NCBI GenBank assembly: GCA_029204225.1
Contig: CM055100.1
Coordinates: 11,789,272 to 11,853,271, forward strand
From: Diphasiastrum complanatum
Taxonomy: Eukaryota; Streptophyta; Lycopodiopsida; Lycopodiales; Lycopodiaceae
Length of the DNA: 64,000 nucleotides
Direction: 5' to 3'
This document shows, piece by piece, positions 1-12,400 of the stretch. How positions within the stretch are numbered: the stretch's first letter is position 1; each line of letters begins with the position of its first letter. The position numbers and the translations under genes were made by a program. A model generated the notes under the pieces. That model saw only the letters and a list, made by a program, of their open reading frames with translations, searched no databases and was not told the origin of the DNA.

Positions 1-345
1 CAGTTCTTTTGGAGATTCATAGAGGATTATGCAAAGGTTGCAGCACCTCTTAATAATTTGACTAAAGGCAAAGTTTATAAAAAGAAAAAGAGAGATCAAC
101 CTAGTTCGTCTATTGAATGGAATTAAGAACTGAACCAATGTTTTGAAAAACTCAAAAGTTTGGTTGTTTCTACTATAATCCAGATTTATCTTACATCATG
201 AGAACCGATCCAAGTGATTCAGTCATTAGAGCAGTTCTTTTGCAAAACAATTGGCAAATAGCGTTTGAAAGGAAGAAATTCACTAGACCTTAGTTGCGTT
301 ATACAACTCAGGAAAAGGAATTACTTATCAAACAATGCATAAAAC
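1..345 (+). pseudogene. Ty3/gypsy RT thumb to RNase H relict
   Basis: The plus strand opens in the connection region of a gypsy polymerase: FFWRFIEDYAKVAAPLNNLTKG is followed by a lysine-rich stretch and then by a decayed RNase H start in which a 'prefer QNNW..AFE..KFTRP' pattern survives in shifted frames. A TAA stop near 123 and at least two frame changes make it non-functional. The element must extend to the left of the window; on the right it fades out near 345. The family is recognised from the conserved order of these motifs in plant gypsy elements. Confidence 0.75.
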
Positions 346-2225
346 AAGATGGGTTAGATGGTCTTATTAGGGGAAAACTCTAACCTGGATACACATTCTG
401 AATGTATGTCCTTTAGTCATCCACTAGCTCAACGTCTGCACACATAGGGTGAGGGTGAAGCACATGAGCAATTGGGTGTAAGGGCTTGTGGAAGAGATTT
501 CACTTGTCACCTCACTTCTCTCAATGACATCCTACATAAACCAAAAAAGTAATCATTTCATTGCAAAAAATACAACTCAACAATGCTAAGACATGTATAC
601 AAAACAAATTAGAAAAAGTATATCTACGCTCATCGAAAAGGGGGGTTGTTGAAGGAATCCCCAATCTTGTCCATAAACTCCTAAATGAGGCCGAGTGTAG
701 AACCCTCTTGATCCACCAACCTCAGCACACGGTACAAGACTTCAACCAACTACTCGGCCTATCGCCAACAATCATCTCCAAAAAACAATCTTCCTAAGTC
801 TAGTCTGCTCACTGCTACGATGCCACTGTGTGAACTCAAAGACAGCTACCATCTGGCACAATGCAAGTCAAACCCGAAGCAACTGCTCCAACACGACAAA
901 ATGGTAAGCAAAGTGTGTGAGTCTTGGCTTCCTCAAATCCAATGGGTTGTTTGTCTTAACATGGCAAGGACAAATGTGACCAAAAAGATGGCATTGGATG
1001 TCAAATTGGAAACCTAGGGAAGGCCTCCTACAACATGGTTCTCAACCTTTAAGCCATGGTAAGAATCAGTAGAAGGATAAACCATCTTCTTATCAATTTG
1101 ACCAAATTTCTAAGATACTACAATGAATAAAAAATCCAAATTCCAAAAAAAATTAAATGAGACAAGAAAACATCCACTCAATCATTGATGACAAAAACAC
1201 CGGTATAAATATATAAACTATGCACTCAACAAAACCCTAGGCCATCCACGAAAAGAATGCATGGGCAAAAGCTGCAAACCTACATTTTAAAATGTTCAAA
1301 GAAAGAGAGAGCACTAAAAAGCACTTGAAAATGACAGAACCCAAAAAAATATAGAGATGACAAGCAGTGCTTCTAACATAACAAAATTTTATCCTGTTAC
1401 AAGCCCCAACTTCTTTTGAGAACCTTACCACACAATCAACAAATACAAGTAGCACATTGCAGTCATACACAATGCTTACAGAAGACTACATCAGATCAGA
1501 ATACTTAACAGTTGGATCTCAATTGCAGTGCTTATTTTTAGCTAGCAAAGATTCCAACTCCAAGAGAACCCATCAGGAAACAAAATTACTTCTATATCCC
1601 ATGCTATATGAAACACGTTGAAGAAGCTAACCAAAAAAAGCATAGCTACATAATTGATTGAATTTCTCAAGGAAAAAAATTTAATGTCAAAATTAGGACC
1701 TTTCTTCCCTAGAAAAGAGAAAAACCAAAAACAGCCATGTACAATTCATGGTCTTCGATTACTCATAAACTCAACCTGCAGACAAAGCAGCTAAGAACAA
1801 GCAAACTCATAAAAAAATTATTTAAAAGTATATACTACAGTGATAACATGGATGTCATGATGAAGGGATTTCATGAGAGGGACTTCACCACCCACACAGT
1901 GATTGGTAGTGGTAGTTGCACTATACAAGTTTAAGATTAGAACTCAGTTTGAACTGAGATTTTGTCAACTACTGTGAGTTCAATGGAGTGCCTGTGCAAA
2001 AAAAAAATTTCCTTGAATTCACAATAATGCATGATTACAGAAACAAAACCTTTTCAGAATCTCCACACCTGATAGCCTCTCCACTGCAAGTTAAATTTGA
2101 AACGGAGAAATTGTCTTCCGAAACTCCTCCAAAAGGATTGTTTGCAGATATGGAAAGCCCCGTGTTCATCATCTCACTCAAGATTCTGTAGGTCTTAGAC
2201 TTCGACTAACCCTAAAAGTGCTCCC
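346..2225. other. intergenic region, no gene recognised
   Basis: AT-rich sequence with only short reading frames, none with a recognisable domain. The last few hundred bases (about 1950-2225) lie directly downstream of the minus-strand Yip1 gene and probably hold its 3' UTR; this is inferred from position only. Confidence 0.5.
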
Positions 2226-2993
2226 TTAGAATATCACCAACAGAGCAAAAGCAGAGTAAATGACGATGCAGGCATATGATACCAAGTATCTGTGCTCATC
2301 AGCATATGGCGCAAGCACAACAAGCAAGCTTGTACAGGATCTTGTGCACCAAAGCACTGTCAGAAGAGCCAGAATGAAAGAAAAGGCTCCTTGTTGAGGA
2401 ATGAAGATCGATAAAGCCGAAAAAACAATCATTGGAATAACACAATAGCCAACCAGACTGCAACATCTATATAGGTCAAGGCTTCCAGTTCTTCCAGCCA
2501 AAAGATTGAAGACGGCATACATGAACAAAGAAGCCAGTGAACCCCAACCTAGGATGATCCCAAAGTGAAACTTTCCTGCAAGAAGCTGACAGAGGCCGAA
2601 GAGCAGGCAAAACATGAAGGGGCCAGAGAGGTCTGCGTCCTCATGAAGATCTGGATTAGCTCTAAAGGGATTCAGAACAGCCAAGGTCTTCCTAGTGATC
2701 TGAGAAGGGTTTATTCCAAGTTCTTCTAGAAGAGGTGCCTCGTCCTCAAAAGCTCCAAATCCACCATTGCCACCATAACTGCCAACCCTAGGAGGCGGAA
2801 CAGACGATGAGGAGCCTACATCAAAAGACAGAAAAGGAAGCCCTGCTGATGTACCACCTGGTCCGACTCCTGTCGGCATCATGGGGGGCCTGAACGCAGG
2901 TTGAGGAACAAACCCCGGAGCTCTTTTCTGTTGCAGTGCTGAGAGAGCCGGATTTGCATCAAAAGAAAGCGCGATCTCTTCACTTGGCCGCAT
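2226..2993 (-). CDS. YIPF5/Yip1-family Golgi membrane protein
   Basis: A 255-residue, single-exon protein of the Yip1 family, most like the YIPF5/YIP1A branch. These are multi-pass proteins of the ER-Golgi system that associate with Yif1 partners and Rab/Ypt GTPases in vesicle transport (family knowledge). A disordered, proline- and glycine-rich cytosolic N-terminus (1-80) leads to the conserved segment FEDEAPLLEELGINP (82-96) and LNPF (107-110). The Yip1 core starts at DLSGP (121-125), followed by about five hydrophobic segments near 125-140, 145-163, 178-198, 203-222 and 236-255. The Gly-Tyr pair in the third segment (182-183) is typical of the family. The start is the ATG at 2993, because it is the first ATG after an in-frame TGA at 3036-3038. 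An upstream ATG at 3282 opens a 64-codon frame ending at 3088 that could act as an upstream ORF if the 5' UTR reaches that far. The frame is intact and looks functional. Confidence 0.93.
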   Translation of the reverse strand: MRPSEEIALSFDANPALSALQQKRAPGFVPQPAFRPPMMPTGVGPGGTSAGLPFLSFDVGSSSSVPPPRVGSYGGNGGFGAFEDEAPLLEELGINPSQITRKTLAVLNPFRANPDLHEDADLSGPFMFCLLFGLCQLLAGKFHFGIILGWGSLASLFMYAVFNLLAGRTGSLDLYRCCSLVGYCVIPMIVFSALSIFIPQQGAFSFILALLTVLWCTRSCTSLLVVLAPYADEHRYLVSYACIVIYSAFALLVIF

Positions 2994-3310
2994 TGTCCTC
3001 GCTTTCTTTCTCACAAGCAAAGAAAGCGAGCAAGCTCAATCAGATTGCCGAATTTATCACCAACCGATCTACAATAGATCGTTTCCTTCACAAAAAAGTA
3101 AAACGCCACAAAAGATCTATGATCACGTCCTTTCTTTCCTTGCTGCTGCTACAGCAAGCAGCGCTTAGGCGCTCGAAGCTCTTCCTCGCCAGATCTTCTC
3201 TCCGTTCTATTTCTCCTTCTCCTCCCATTTTTTTGCTCCCTTTTTCCTTCTCAAATATTTTTTTAATTATGTTCTCTTCCATGTTCTGGTTTTGTTTATA
3301 TTTTGAGTCA

Positions 3311-3348
3311 AACCCCCCTACCTAAAAGAGACCCCCTACCTAAAAGAG
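3311..3348. repeat. 18-bp tandem duplication
   Basis: The unit ACCCCCTACCTAAAAGAG occurs twice in direct succession, the first copy with one extra C. It lies just upstream of the Yip1 gene, in its possible promoter. No function is claimed. Confidence 0.8.
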
Positions 3349-5207
3349 AGGAGACAAAGCAAGTACTCACCACTTATTTGGAGATTTTTATGCCATGTCT
3401 TGCAAAAGCAAGATGTGGAGGTGAGAGTAATTATGTGAAAATAAAAAGACACATTCAAAATCTCAAGTATAGCTCTAGAAAATAGAGTGAGCAGACGAGG
3501 TCGGTCCTACATGCTAATTTGGTCAATACTCCCAAAATCCCAAGATGCAAATTCTAGTGCAAGCTCTAAGAGACTCCATATTGACATGACAAATATGCTA
3601 GTCAAGGTGCTTGAACAAACTCTCTTCTTGGATTAAACTACTTCGTAATTGAGGGTACCAAAGGACTCTCCCTCACCCTGGTTTCCAAAGATTGGAATAT
3701 AGTAAGCCAAGACATAGATCTTTTTGGACACTTGTCCCTCCTTATAATCAAGAATTAGGAGTTACATTTTTCATTTTGATTGTCTATGTGTGAATTGCAC
3801 CCAAGGAATTTGCTCACAAAAACAGAAGGGCGAGCCCCCTACTAGGGTATATATGCCCTAGGTACCGCATGCCAAACCTAACTCAAGTTGCAACAGAATT
3901 CATACATTGTGCATATAACGATCACACACCCATGTTAGAGCTAATCTCACTCCTACTCACTTCATTTTTTAGATCCCTCCTTAATTTGTATATATCTGCC
4001 TAGACTGAAATACGTAGACAGACTGTAGTTTTAGTCATGAATGTTGACATGTCTGCAAAAATTAACTAGTTTTCAGCACAATTTGCATTTTTACGCATGA
4101 TTATCCAGAACGGATTGAAAACTAGAATCGGATCAAAATATAAGTCGATCCTTGGCTTGGATCGACGACAAATCGAATCGAATCATCATCAATTTCGATC
4201 CCTATGGTCAAAATCAAATCATCTATTTCGATCTTGAGCCAAAAATGTGATCCTAGTTAACTTTCAACTTTAGGGTCAAAAGACAAAATCGATCTTTAGG
4301 GTCAAAAGTACAATGTGATACTCATAATGACACTCGTGCGACGCCGAGTATAGTTTGGTTATCCAAACTTGCAGTCACAAACTCCTACAGCTAATCATGG
4401 GTCTCTACATATTTCTCACCACTCAAATATAGATTTGTATGAACTTTAAACAATTGTTTGGCCTACCAATCTTGTTTAGAGACTTAATAAATTCTTGTAA
4501 ACATTTAGTAAGTATATATAAATGTGACAAGAATGAGCGAGTAGTAGTTAGTTGGCAGCTTGTTGGTTGGTTGATCAGAGGTTGGCAAGAGTAGCGATGT
4601 GTTTTTTTGGCAGATTGTGCATAGCACAACTCATTTTTAGAGCTTAGTAAGCTGCCTCAACGGCCAATTGCTCACTTTAATCTATTTTGTATACTATCAT
4701 TCAATGCAATATATTTTAGACTTGTCCTACTGCATTTTCTTGTCTAATATTATTCATATTAATGTAATGAATGGTCTGTATGCTTGCACTTCTCATTTCT
4801 CCTCTTGTTTCGTCCATTTCATGTTATTACTTCCATACTAAGAAGTTACCAACTTTCTAATTGAAGTTAGCAATGGCTATCTCTGACACCTATTTAGTTA
4901 TCTTTAGAAGTTAGAAACGGTTGTCTTTGGCACCTATCATTTAGCTATCTTCAATGGTTGTTTCATATGCATATAAGAGACTGATACTTTAATCAAGAGT
5001 GATTGTAAATGTAAGGGAAAGTGCCGCAAGATCTTGCTTACAAGACAAAGACAACGAAACAACAATGGAGCAAAACCACCCAACCAATGAGAAGCAATCT
5101 ATCAATCTCCAGTAGTATCACCCCCGAGCCACAGAACATGATACATATGTAGAAAGAGAAAAGTGGTAATGAAAACCACAAACTAAAATGGTAGTAGGGT
5201 GAGTTCT
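3349..5207. other. intergenic region with short local repeats
   Basis: No coding region is recognised. The sequence includes GATC/TCGAT-rich low-complexity DNA at 4110-4260 and a loose local repeat (AGAAGTTAG...GGCTATCT...ACACCTAT) at 4840-4960. The 22-base stretch TGGAGCAAAACCACCCAACCAAT occurs near 5065 and again near 5267 inside the adjacent LTR, so the flank holds a piece of the same repeat family. Confidence 0.5.
4210..4360 (-). repeat. dispersed repeat, inverted copy of 24625-24760
   Basis: The reverse complement of this stretch aligns by eye with 24625-24760. The shared order is ACGAGYGTCATT, GTA(C/T)TTTTGACC, GATYTTGT, TTTTGACC, GAAGTTGAAAGTT and GGATCACATTTTTG. It is probably a fragment of an LTR or other mobile element of unknown class. 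Confidence 0.6.
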
Positions 5208-5674
5208 TGTAAAGACCACTAGGGACAATCCCCTAAGATGATAATAGGAAAACACAAGAGAGACTGTGGAGCAAAACCACCCAACCAATCCTAGATCCCT
5301 CCTGGAGAATCCTCCTGGATCTAGCCCCCAAGCTATGCCAATGTGACAACAAGAGGAGAAGAGCTCATCAGGTAACCTAGACCAAGTCGTCGACGGGATA
5401 ATCACTACCTAGAGAGTAGGATCATGTTCATGAGTCCATGCAATCCCCATGCAGGTCAACTATAAATAGGTTACAGCTCTACATGCATACCTCTTGCCTA
5501 TATCAGTCACACGTACATGCACTGCTCCATATGTCTCAATTAGAGTGACTGGGTCCTCTCAAGGTCATTAGTCACCAACAGGCCTCAATGTGGAATTAAA
5601 TCTAGGCGAATACTGGAGGGCCAGTCTGCCATATTAGGACTATTCCAAGTCCTTAACCGAATATGGCCATAGCA
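5208..5674 (-). repeat. gypsy 3' LTR (minus orientation)
   Basis: This 467-bp block begins TG and ends CA on the plus strand and is a diverged inverted copy of the LTR at 7542-8030. On the minus strand it is preceded by a purine-rich tract (AAGGGAGGAAGAA, just right of 5674) and by decayed integrase C-terminal codons, so it is the 3' LTR of a minus-strand gypsy element. No primer-binding site is found to its left, as expected for a 3' LTR. Confidence 0.75.
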
Positions 5675-5830
5675 TTCTTCCTCCCTTAAACAGATTCTGT
5701 CCTTAGAACGGAAAAAAGAAAACATGAAACTATTCTTTAAGATTTCAAATCTTACCCATGAACCATTATTCTTAGTCTGATCTTTCCACCTGAATAAGCA
5801 CTACAATATCTAAATTGCTTGCCTCTACTC
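5675..5830 (-). pseudogene. gypsy integrase C-terminal/chromodomain relict
   Basis: Read on the minus strand, this stretch gives a chromodomain-like tail (WKDQTKNNGSWVRFEIL, then FFRSKDRICLREEE) directly before the polypurine tract and LTR at 5208-5674. The frame shifts upstream of about 5830 and nothing coding can be followed further. It is the 3' end of a largely lost minus-strand gypsy element. Confidence 0.65.
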
Positions 5831-7014
5831 ATGAATACTAATTCAAGTTCCCAAAGATACACTAAGCTATAACATTTTGAAATGGGTAGATCTTATCCAA
5901 AATAAATACTCACCACCTTCATGTAATCCCAATTACATGAAATATTGGATGATTTTACTTTATTTCAGAAATCAAATCCAAAAGCTAAAAAAATTCCATG
6001 TCAATATCTAGTAGAAAATAAGACTTCTTGGTACAAATATTTTTAGAATATACAAATATTCTAAAATACTAAAATCTCTAGGAGGTCCATCAAGTCTCAG
6101 ATAAATATAACTCAAACCAAAGTACTACAGTTACTCTAATGAGTTAACAGTCTCATTCCTAGCACCAAATGCAAGAAATCAGCAATTATTTGTATCTTAA
6201 TAGATTTATTTGTCTCCTATAAATCTAGAGATTTAGACTGAACTTAGTACACAAGCACTTACAGACTACAATCTGTAAAGAAAGCAATTCCTCATAAGTA
6301 AACAATTACTTAATGGAAAGGTCTGTGAGATCCATACAATCTCAAGTATGCACTGGAGTAAAGGAATTTAGAGCACAAATAACAGATCTAAATCCTTGAC
6401 TCACCCAATTGATCAAGAATTACTCATTATCTTAAGAATCCTCACATTTCCCTATAATCTTCAAATGACTTTTATGTATCAATTTATGATCCGTCAATCA
6501 TAAACATTTAGAATCTTATGATTCGCCAATCATAATTTACAGGATTTCAAAACCACAGTTAATCATTGGAAGATACTAGAGTATATGTACAACATACAAC
6601 TCAGGAAATATAAGAATCATTCTGAAATCTTTTCCACAAGGAAAATCACTGGATTCCAAGAATATTCTTCCAAACCGATTCTTAATCAGATTATGAGTTC
6701 CAAATTCTACAATCATCCAAGTAATTAAAGACTATTATAACTTATTCATCTTTAGCAATATAAACTTTATACAATCTCCTAGAACAACAACTAGAGATTA
6801 CAAAGTTCTGCTGAATTCCCAAAATTCAGTTTACCATTCTTGGCACCATTAGAATCCGATATCCAATTGAGCTCATAGGGATACTATCACTAATGAATCA
6901 AGTTTATTTTTAAACTGAGATATACTCATCCAAGAATTCAATATCCTATGCACACAATTCCTCGATGAATCTGAATAACTCATAATTTATGTGTCTTAGT
7001 TACAATTAAGTTTA
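5831..7014. other. AT-rich non-coding stretch
   Basis: No reading frame, structured repeat or RNA gene is recognised here. It lies between two gypsy 3' ends of opposite orientation and may be decayed internal retrotransposon DNA (inference). Confidence 0.4.
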
Positions 7015-7272
7015 CATGAAGGTGATATAGTTGGATCTAATGAGGATTTATCCCATTTAGAAGATTTATCGCTTGGTGTACCTTTGGAACTTAAGAAAGT
7101 ACTCAGAACTAGAGATGAAAAATTGAGAAATCGTTCTATTTTTGTGTGCTTGATTATGTGGAAGGGTCATAGACTGAGGATGATAATTTATGGGAGAGAG
7201 TTAAAAGCATAAATAAGAACTTCCCTAAGTTTCACTTTTGAGGACATAAGTAGTTCAAGGGAAAAAAAAATG
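7015..7272 (+). pseudogene. gypsy chromodomain relict (plus strand)
   Basis: The plus strand reads GDIVGSNEDLSHLEDLSLG, then a chromodomain-like segment (LRTRDEKLRNRSIF, LIMWKGHRLRM) and, after one stop, FTFEDISSSREKK. This is the integrase tail of a chromovirus-type gypsy element. The acidic and hydrophobic pattern and the W-K-G motif support it. A stop and frame drift show it is dead. Diverged LTR-like sequence follows up to 7541. Confidence 0.65.
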
Positions 7273-7541
7273 TTACGTTCATGTTCTACATACAAGATTC
7301 GACAAAATCCTATACTTGGATACACGGTACTCCAATACGTGAGATTATTGGCTACGCCTCGTTATTTTAAACTAGGACAAAAATGTAATTGATAATCTTG
7401 TGAGGGCCCAGTCACGTGGGTTAGGACGACTATTGGCATGTGTAGGGTATCAATAGTAATGAGAAGCGCTTTTGGAAATATGCTTGGCTTTGCATGGGGC
7501 CATGCACAGGAGAAGCTGAGGCTATATATGAAGGTAGGAAT
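7273..7541 (+). repeat. diverged gypsy LTR remnant
   Basis: It starts TGTTACGTTC right after the chromodomain relict and shares short blocks with the next LTR (for example GAGATTATTGGYYACGCCT). It is probably a decayed 3' LTR of the plus-strand element, cut at 7541 where the next LTR begins. Its boundaries are uncertain. Confidence 0.4.
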
Positions 7542-8030
7542 TGTTATGGCCATATTCAGTGAAGGACCTGGAATAGTCCTAATATGGCAGACCGGCCCTC
7601 TGGTATTCGAGATTATTGGTCACGCCTAGATTTAATTCCACATCGAGGCCTGATGGTGACTAATGACCTTGAGAGGACCCAGACACTCTAATTGAGACAT
7701 ATGGAGTAGTGCATGCACGTGTGACTGATATAGGCAGGAGGTATGCATGTAGAGTTGTAACCTATTGATAGTTGACCTACATGGGGATTGCATGGACTCA
7801 TGCACATGATCCTACTCTCTATATATTGAGGTAGTGATTATCTCGTGGACAACTTGGTCTAGGTTACCTGATGAGCTCTTCTCCTCTTGCTGTCACGTTG
7901 GCATAGCTTGGGGGCTAGATCCAGGAGGATTCTCTAGGAGGGATCTAGGATAGGTTGGGTGGTTTTGCTCCACAGTCCGCTTGGGTTTTCCTATCCTCAT
8001 CTTAGGGGATTGTCCCTAGTGGTCTTTACA
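7542..8030 (+). repeat. gypsy 5' LTR with tRNA-iMet primer site
   Basis: This 489-bp LTR begins TGTTATGGCC and ends CTTTACA. It is followed after one base by TGGTATCAGAGC (8032-8043), the primer-binding site complementary to initiator tRNA-Met, which fixes the orientation as plus. The internal region to the right (8044-8245) has no recognisable gag and stops where minus-strand integrase sequence begins, so the element was broken by rearrangement. The related LTR at 5208-5674 lies in the opposite orientation. Confidence 0.85.
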
Positions 8031-8249
8031 TTGGTATCAGAGCCCGGCTAAGATGCGGTTCTTGGATGGGATGGAGAGAAGTTCTACATCAAATCAGAAT
8101 TGGAACACACTTGGATTGTAACCAGCTTACATGAAATATTGAGTGTGCGGTAGATTTTCCTTGAAGATTTAATTTATAAGCTAAAGAACCAATTTTTGGT
8201 ACAATCATAAATTATCCACAATAGTGAGTAGATAGTTTATGATGTTTGC

Positions 8250-8613
8250 ATGTGCGTAATGTCCTAGAATCTTTTAGAATTCTAAGATATACCCAGTCGT
8301 CAACTTTAAATTGACATAGTGCTTAGCTCTATCCTGAGCACTACGGATACTATCATTTGCCGCTTGCAACATTTATTGCATATCATGTAGAAAATCCACA
8401 ACCTTATGGATCTTAACAGACATTATCTCCACATTAACTAGAGATCTAGATTGAAAACTATACATAAGCATAGAAGGACTGTAACCAGTAGCAAAATGCT
8501 TTCTATTGTTGAATGCAAACTCAATCAGAGAAATGTAATCATCCCAATGAGACTACTTGTGATAAACATACGTTCTCAACATATCTTCCATAGTATGATT
8601 AGTCATGTCCGTC
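8250..8613 (-). pseudogene. element B integrase, C-terminal part
   Basis: On the minus strand the integrase catalytic-core tail can be read: NHTMEDMLRTY, HWDDYISLIEFAFNNRKH and FATGYSPSMLMYSF, then NDSIRSAQDRAKHYVN. Two in-frame stops occur, one after YVYHK and one after HDMQ. It ends abruptly at 8614, where the LTR of element A begins, and continues in spirit at 19555. Confidence 0.85.
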
Positions 8614-9433
8614 TGTTGGGTCGAAGATCTCACGTACTATAGCCCTCCCGCCTGTCAACAAGGGTTAGATCACTGGATAGGTACCTAACTATGCATAGAT
8701 GCTACTTTTAGTTAGTTTCCTACTTTCTCCCTTACCTCTACTCACCACTAACACTATTCTCCTTTAACTCTACTCCTCTACACTAACATTCATCATGATT
8801 TGGGTGAAGGGAAGGTATAGAAGAGAAGAGATTGAGAAGAGAAGAGAGTAAGAGAGAGAGATAGAGAGTGAGGGTGGAGGTTAGCTCATATGCACATTTT
8901 ACTTGCTAGAGGAGAAACATAAACTATTGAAACCAAAAAGCATGAACTTGAAAGCAATTGAAAACAACAAGAGCAATAGCAAGCATTGAATTGCAAATGA
9001 AGATGCTTCTCTTCCAAAATTGGTAGAGTTTCCTCCTTCCCATTAAGCATGAAAATAGTGTACAAATGGTGCCTTTTTATAAAATGGGGAAGGCCCTTGC
9101 CCCTCAATCCTATTGGCTAATATTCATAATGATCCTATCCATTCATCTTGGACCCAACTTGATCCAAGGGTCCACAAAAAGTACATTAGAAATCACAAGA
9201 TTCATGTGAGTCCCAATTTGGACCCAACTCTAAAAAGTAATCTCTAAGTTTAAAAATGACATTGGGCCTCTAGTTTTATTTTAATTCCAAGGCCCAAGTC
9301 ATGTTTATTTTATTTACAACTTTATTTGCGTGCTCATTGGGCCATGGGCTTATACGCGCAGGATGTCATGCCCTCGCAACACATTTGTTGGATGATTTTA
9401 TTTATTTACACCTTGTTGGGAATACCCCCAACA
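8614..9433 (-). repeat. element A 3' LTR
   Basis: An 820-bp block bounded by perfect 7-bp inverted ends TGTTGGG and CCCAACA, the usual form of LTR termini. It abuts broken integrase of element B on the left, and on the right the end of the accessory frame of element A is only about 46 bp away. This makes it the 3' LTR of minus-strand element A. The tract that should serve as polypurine primer (minus strand GCCGTGGGTCC) is weak. A GA-rich patch lies at 8823-8872. No second copy is present at the other end of element A. Confidence 0.7.
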
Positions 9434-9479
9434 GGACCCACGGCCTGAAGTAGTGCCGGTCCCTCGGCACTCTGCCAAT

Positions 9480-12400
9480 TTAGTAGAGCGTTTTCTTCGC
9501 CTGCCTTTGCAGGATGAGGTAGGTGGTGACGTCCTCCATAAAGTTGAGGCGGTCCAATTTTTTTAAGTCCTTTGGTGTGTGAAGAGACTTGTGGACCCCC
9601 CGCAGCCAATCTTGGTCGACCCATGTTTGGAATCGGCGTGTCCATGGATCACCCAGAAGTGTAGCTCGGTAATATACACGAGCTATTGGCAGCTGATCTT
9701 CGACTTTGTCTGAAGGTAGTGCCTTATTAACATCAAAGAATATCGATGGGAGAAAATTGTCCCATTTAGTTTTGATCCCCATTAGATGGTCTAAATCTCG
9801 GGCATAAGTGGCTACCGCGCGGACTGTGGGATCAAGGCAATTGATGTATTGGTTGGCGAATGTGGTGAGAGCCCTTCTGGCGTCTACATCCGTAGTCCAC
9901 CCATATTCTGATTGTACGACCGGCCAATTGAAATTCTGAAGTGTGATCTTGTCCATAGCGGTGCCGCATTCCGCCCATTTGGATCTTCGTGGACATGGCA
10001 GGAAGTGCGCGTTCACCCGTAATTGTTGCAGACTTGTCACGTAGGCCCTGATGGTCGCAGGGTCTCTTTCAAATAACTGATGACGCCACTCTGGTTGTGG
10101 TTGGAGGGCGAGCAATGTTTGCAGTCCGTTTCTCTTTATGGTCTGAGCTGAGAACGATATCTGCCAGCCGCCTCTTGATGACTCGTGGGGATACTTTGAT
10201 AAAAATTCATTGATTTTCTCCTCCACGGACTTCGGTCTTTGGAAGGCCCGGCTAACAGATATCGTACGTGAACCTCTGGATGATGTTGCTTGGCTTTGGC
10301 TGGTGGTTGCGCCTTGGCCCTGGTCTCATGTCTCAGCAGCCGCATCCGTCTGCCTTTGGTCTTGTTCTTCGGACCCTTGATCTGGTTGAGATTCCCCTGC
10401 TGCCTGTTGGCTCTGATCTTGGCTGGTACTAGCCTGCGCAGCGTCAAAATTAGGTGGTAGTGATATTACCACGGGGGTGGGCTGGGCCTTTGCGTCCATG
10501 AATTTTTGGCACACCTTGAGGGCTTGCTTGGCCTGGACGAGCTCATGTGTTGCGCTTGTCTGATACTTGTTGAACTCTGCCTGGTAGCTGGTTAAGGTTT
10601 GGCTATAAACCTGCACCTGATGCCGTAGAAGATTCATCTCTGATTGAGAAAGCGGCCTTGACTCCGGTGCATGTTGAGCTAACCAGACGAGCTTTTCGTC
10701 TTGTAGGGCTTTAACCTCTGTCCCCAGACGTGTATTCTCTACTTCCAAAAGGGTAAGTTGCGCCTGGATGGGGGCAAGCCGTTGGGACGCTTCAGCTTGA
10801 AGCTCCTGCACCTTCGTGGAGGCCTCAGTCAGCGAGTTGGAGAGGCTTTGGATATATTTGTTGAGGCCCTCCTCCTTCTGCTGCAGCTTGGCAATCTCTT
10901 GGTGCCCTGCTTGTTCGTGTTGCTGATCCAAAATCAGCTCTTGCTGCAGCTTGGTGAGGTCTGCTCGCAGTTGTGTATTACTTGTTGTCATGTGTAATAC
11001 CCTGCTTTCCAGAATAGCTTTGGCCGCTACCACATCCAGGATGTATTTCCCCATAGTTTGATACGCCATCGTTAGATCTGTGGGAGCAGCCGGTACATTG
11101 GCACTGGCAGGGGCTTGTGTTGTATCAGCCCCGACGACTTGTGAAATCTGGTCGTCATTATCTTCGATCAGGTTCTCATTGGACCTGATGCCATCTGGGG
11201 CTGTAGGATCAGTCCGATCTGGCGATGGTACAAACATTGTTTGGAAAAATGCATCATCAGGCAACGGTTGGTTGCCCTCGGCAACCTTTGTTGGCGAAGC
11301 GGGTGGGGTTTGAGAAATATATATGGAAACAGGGGTGAGGACGGTTTGTCCGAACAAGAGGATGGGAGGAACAGAGGAAAATTGGAGGGTGATGTGGAGT
11401 ATGGAAGAAGGTGAGGATGGAGCAGAAAGTGTCTGGGGGTGAAATATTGATAGCTTGCATCCATGCCAGAGTGTCGGAGGACAGTTGTGAATCAGAAGGA
11501 TTGAATGGAATGGAAGCAACGGTGGCGGCAGGAGTGATGGAAGATGCGATGGTGATGGATGGAGTAGTGGACACTGGAAGAGAAGTAGGAGTGGTATCAA
11601 TAGAAAAAACAGGAATGGAGACAGAAACAGATGTGGATGGAACCGGAAGAGAGGTAGCGATAACAGAAATCGGAGTGGGGGGTTGCACGGAAGAAGAAGT
11701 GGCGGTCATTGATGGGGTGGTTAGTGCGGTAGTGGAGCGTCTTCAGGTAGCAGGTGGAGATGTGGATGTAGAGGCAGCGCCACGCATTCGTTTGCTGGCC
11801 GTTGTGTTAATAACTGCAGGTTGGGAGGAGGTGGATGCTTGAGACGGCGGATAAAGGTTAGTGTGTGGCACAAGGGTAGACAAAAGGGATGAGCGCTGGA
11901 AACTGTGCACTTTTGCCTTGAGAAGTGCGCAGGCAAAGTTACACAACAGGGGGCCTGCTGCGATTCGCTCACGATTGTTAGGTTTGATGGAGTTGGTTAG
12001 TTCTCGAATAAGGAAGCTATGCCAGTCGTATGGCAGAACGGAGGGGTTAGGGAACTCCAGAAAGGATTCCACTCTCTGACTCAGCAGCGTAGATTGGATT
12101 CTGTCCTTGCGAAATGTTGAAATAACCAGAAAGTTATTCAACAGATGCACAGCCATCTGAATGACGAGTTTCGTGATAGCTTCTATCAGGTAACCATTGT
12201 TAGTCTGGATGGGAATTTCTGGTGTGGTTTGGGTGACGAACGGTTTGATCAGAGCTTTGGCGTGGCGATGGGAGATGGGTTGATGATCACCGGACATAAT
12301 GCCAACGGTGACCATCAAGTCGGTGTTAATCCTGACCTTGTACGTGGTACCTTGGTACATGAAGTGGAAACGAGACTTGTCCTCATCCCAGGTGGCGTAA

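Noticed and set aside
2994-3020. Longer Yip1 protein beginning at 3020
   Set aside because: The codon at 3018-3020 is TTG, not ATG; a plant gene should start at the first ATG, 2993.
2936-3325. 129-codon plus-strand frame over the Yip1 start
   Set aside because: Antisense shadow of the Yip1 5' end; no domain and low-complexity composition.
7438-7629. Overlapping 63-codon frames on both strands
   Set aside because: They lie across an LTR edge and have no domain.
11411-11842. 143-codon plus-strand frame opposite the accessory ORF
   Set aside because: Antisense shadow of the Ser/Thr/Pro-rich linker; composition mirrors the sense strand.
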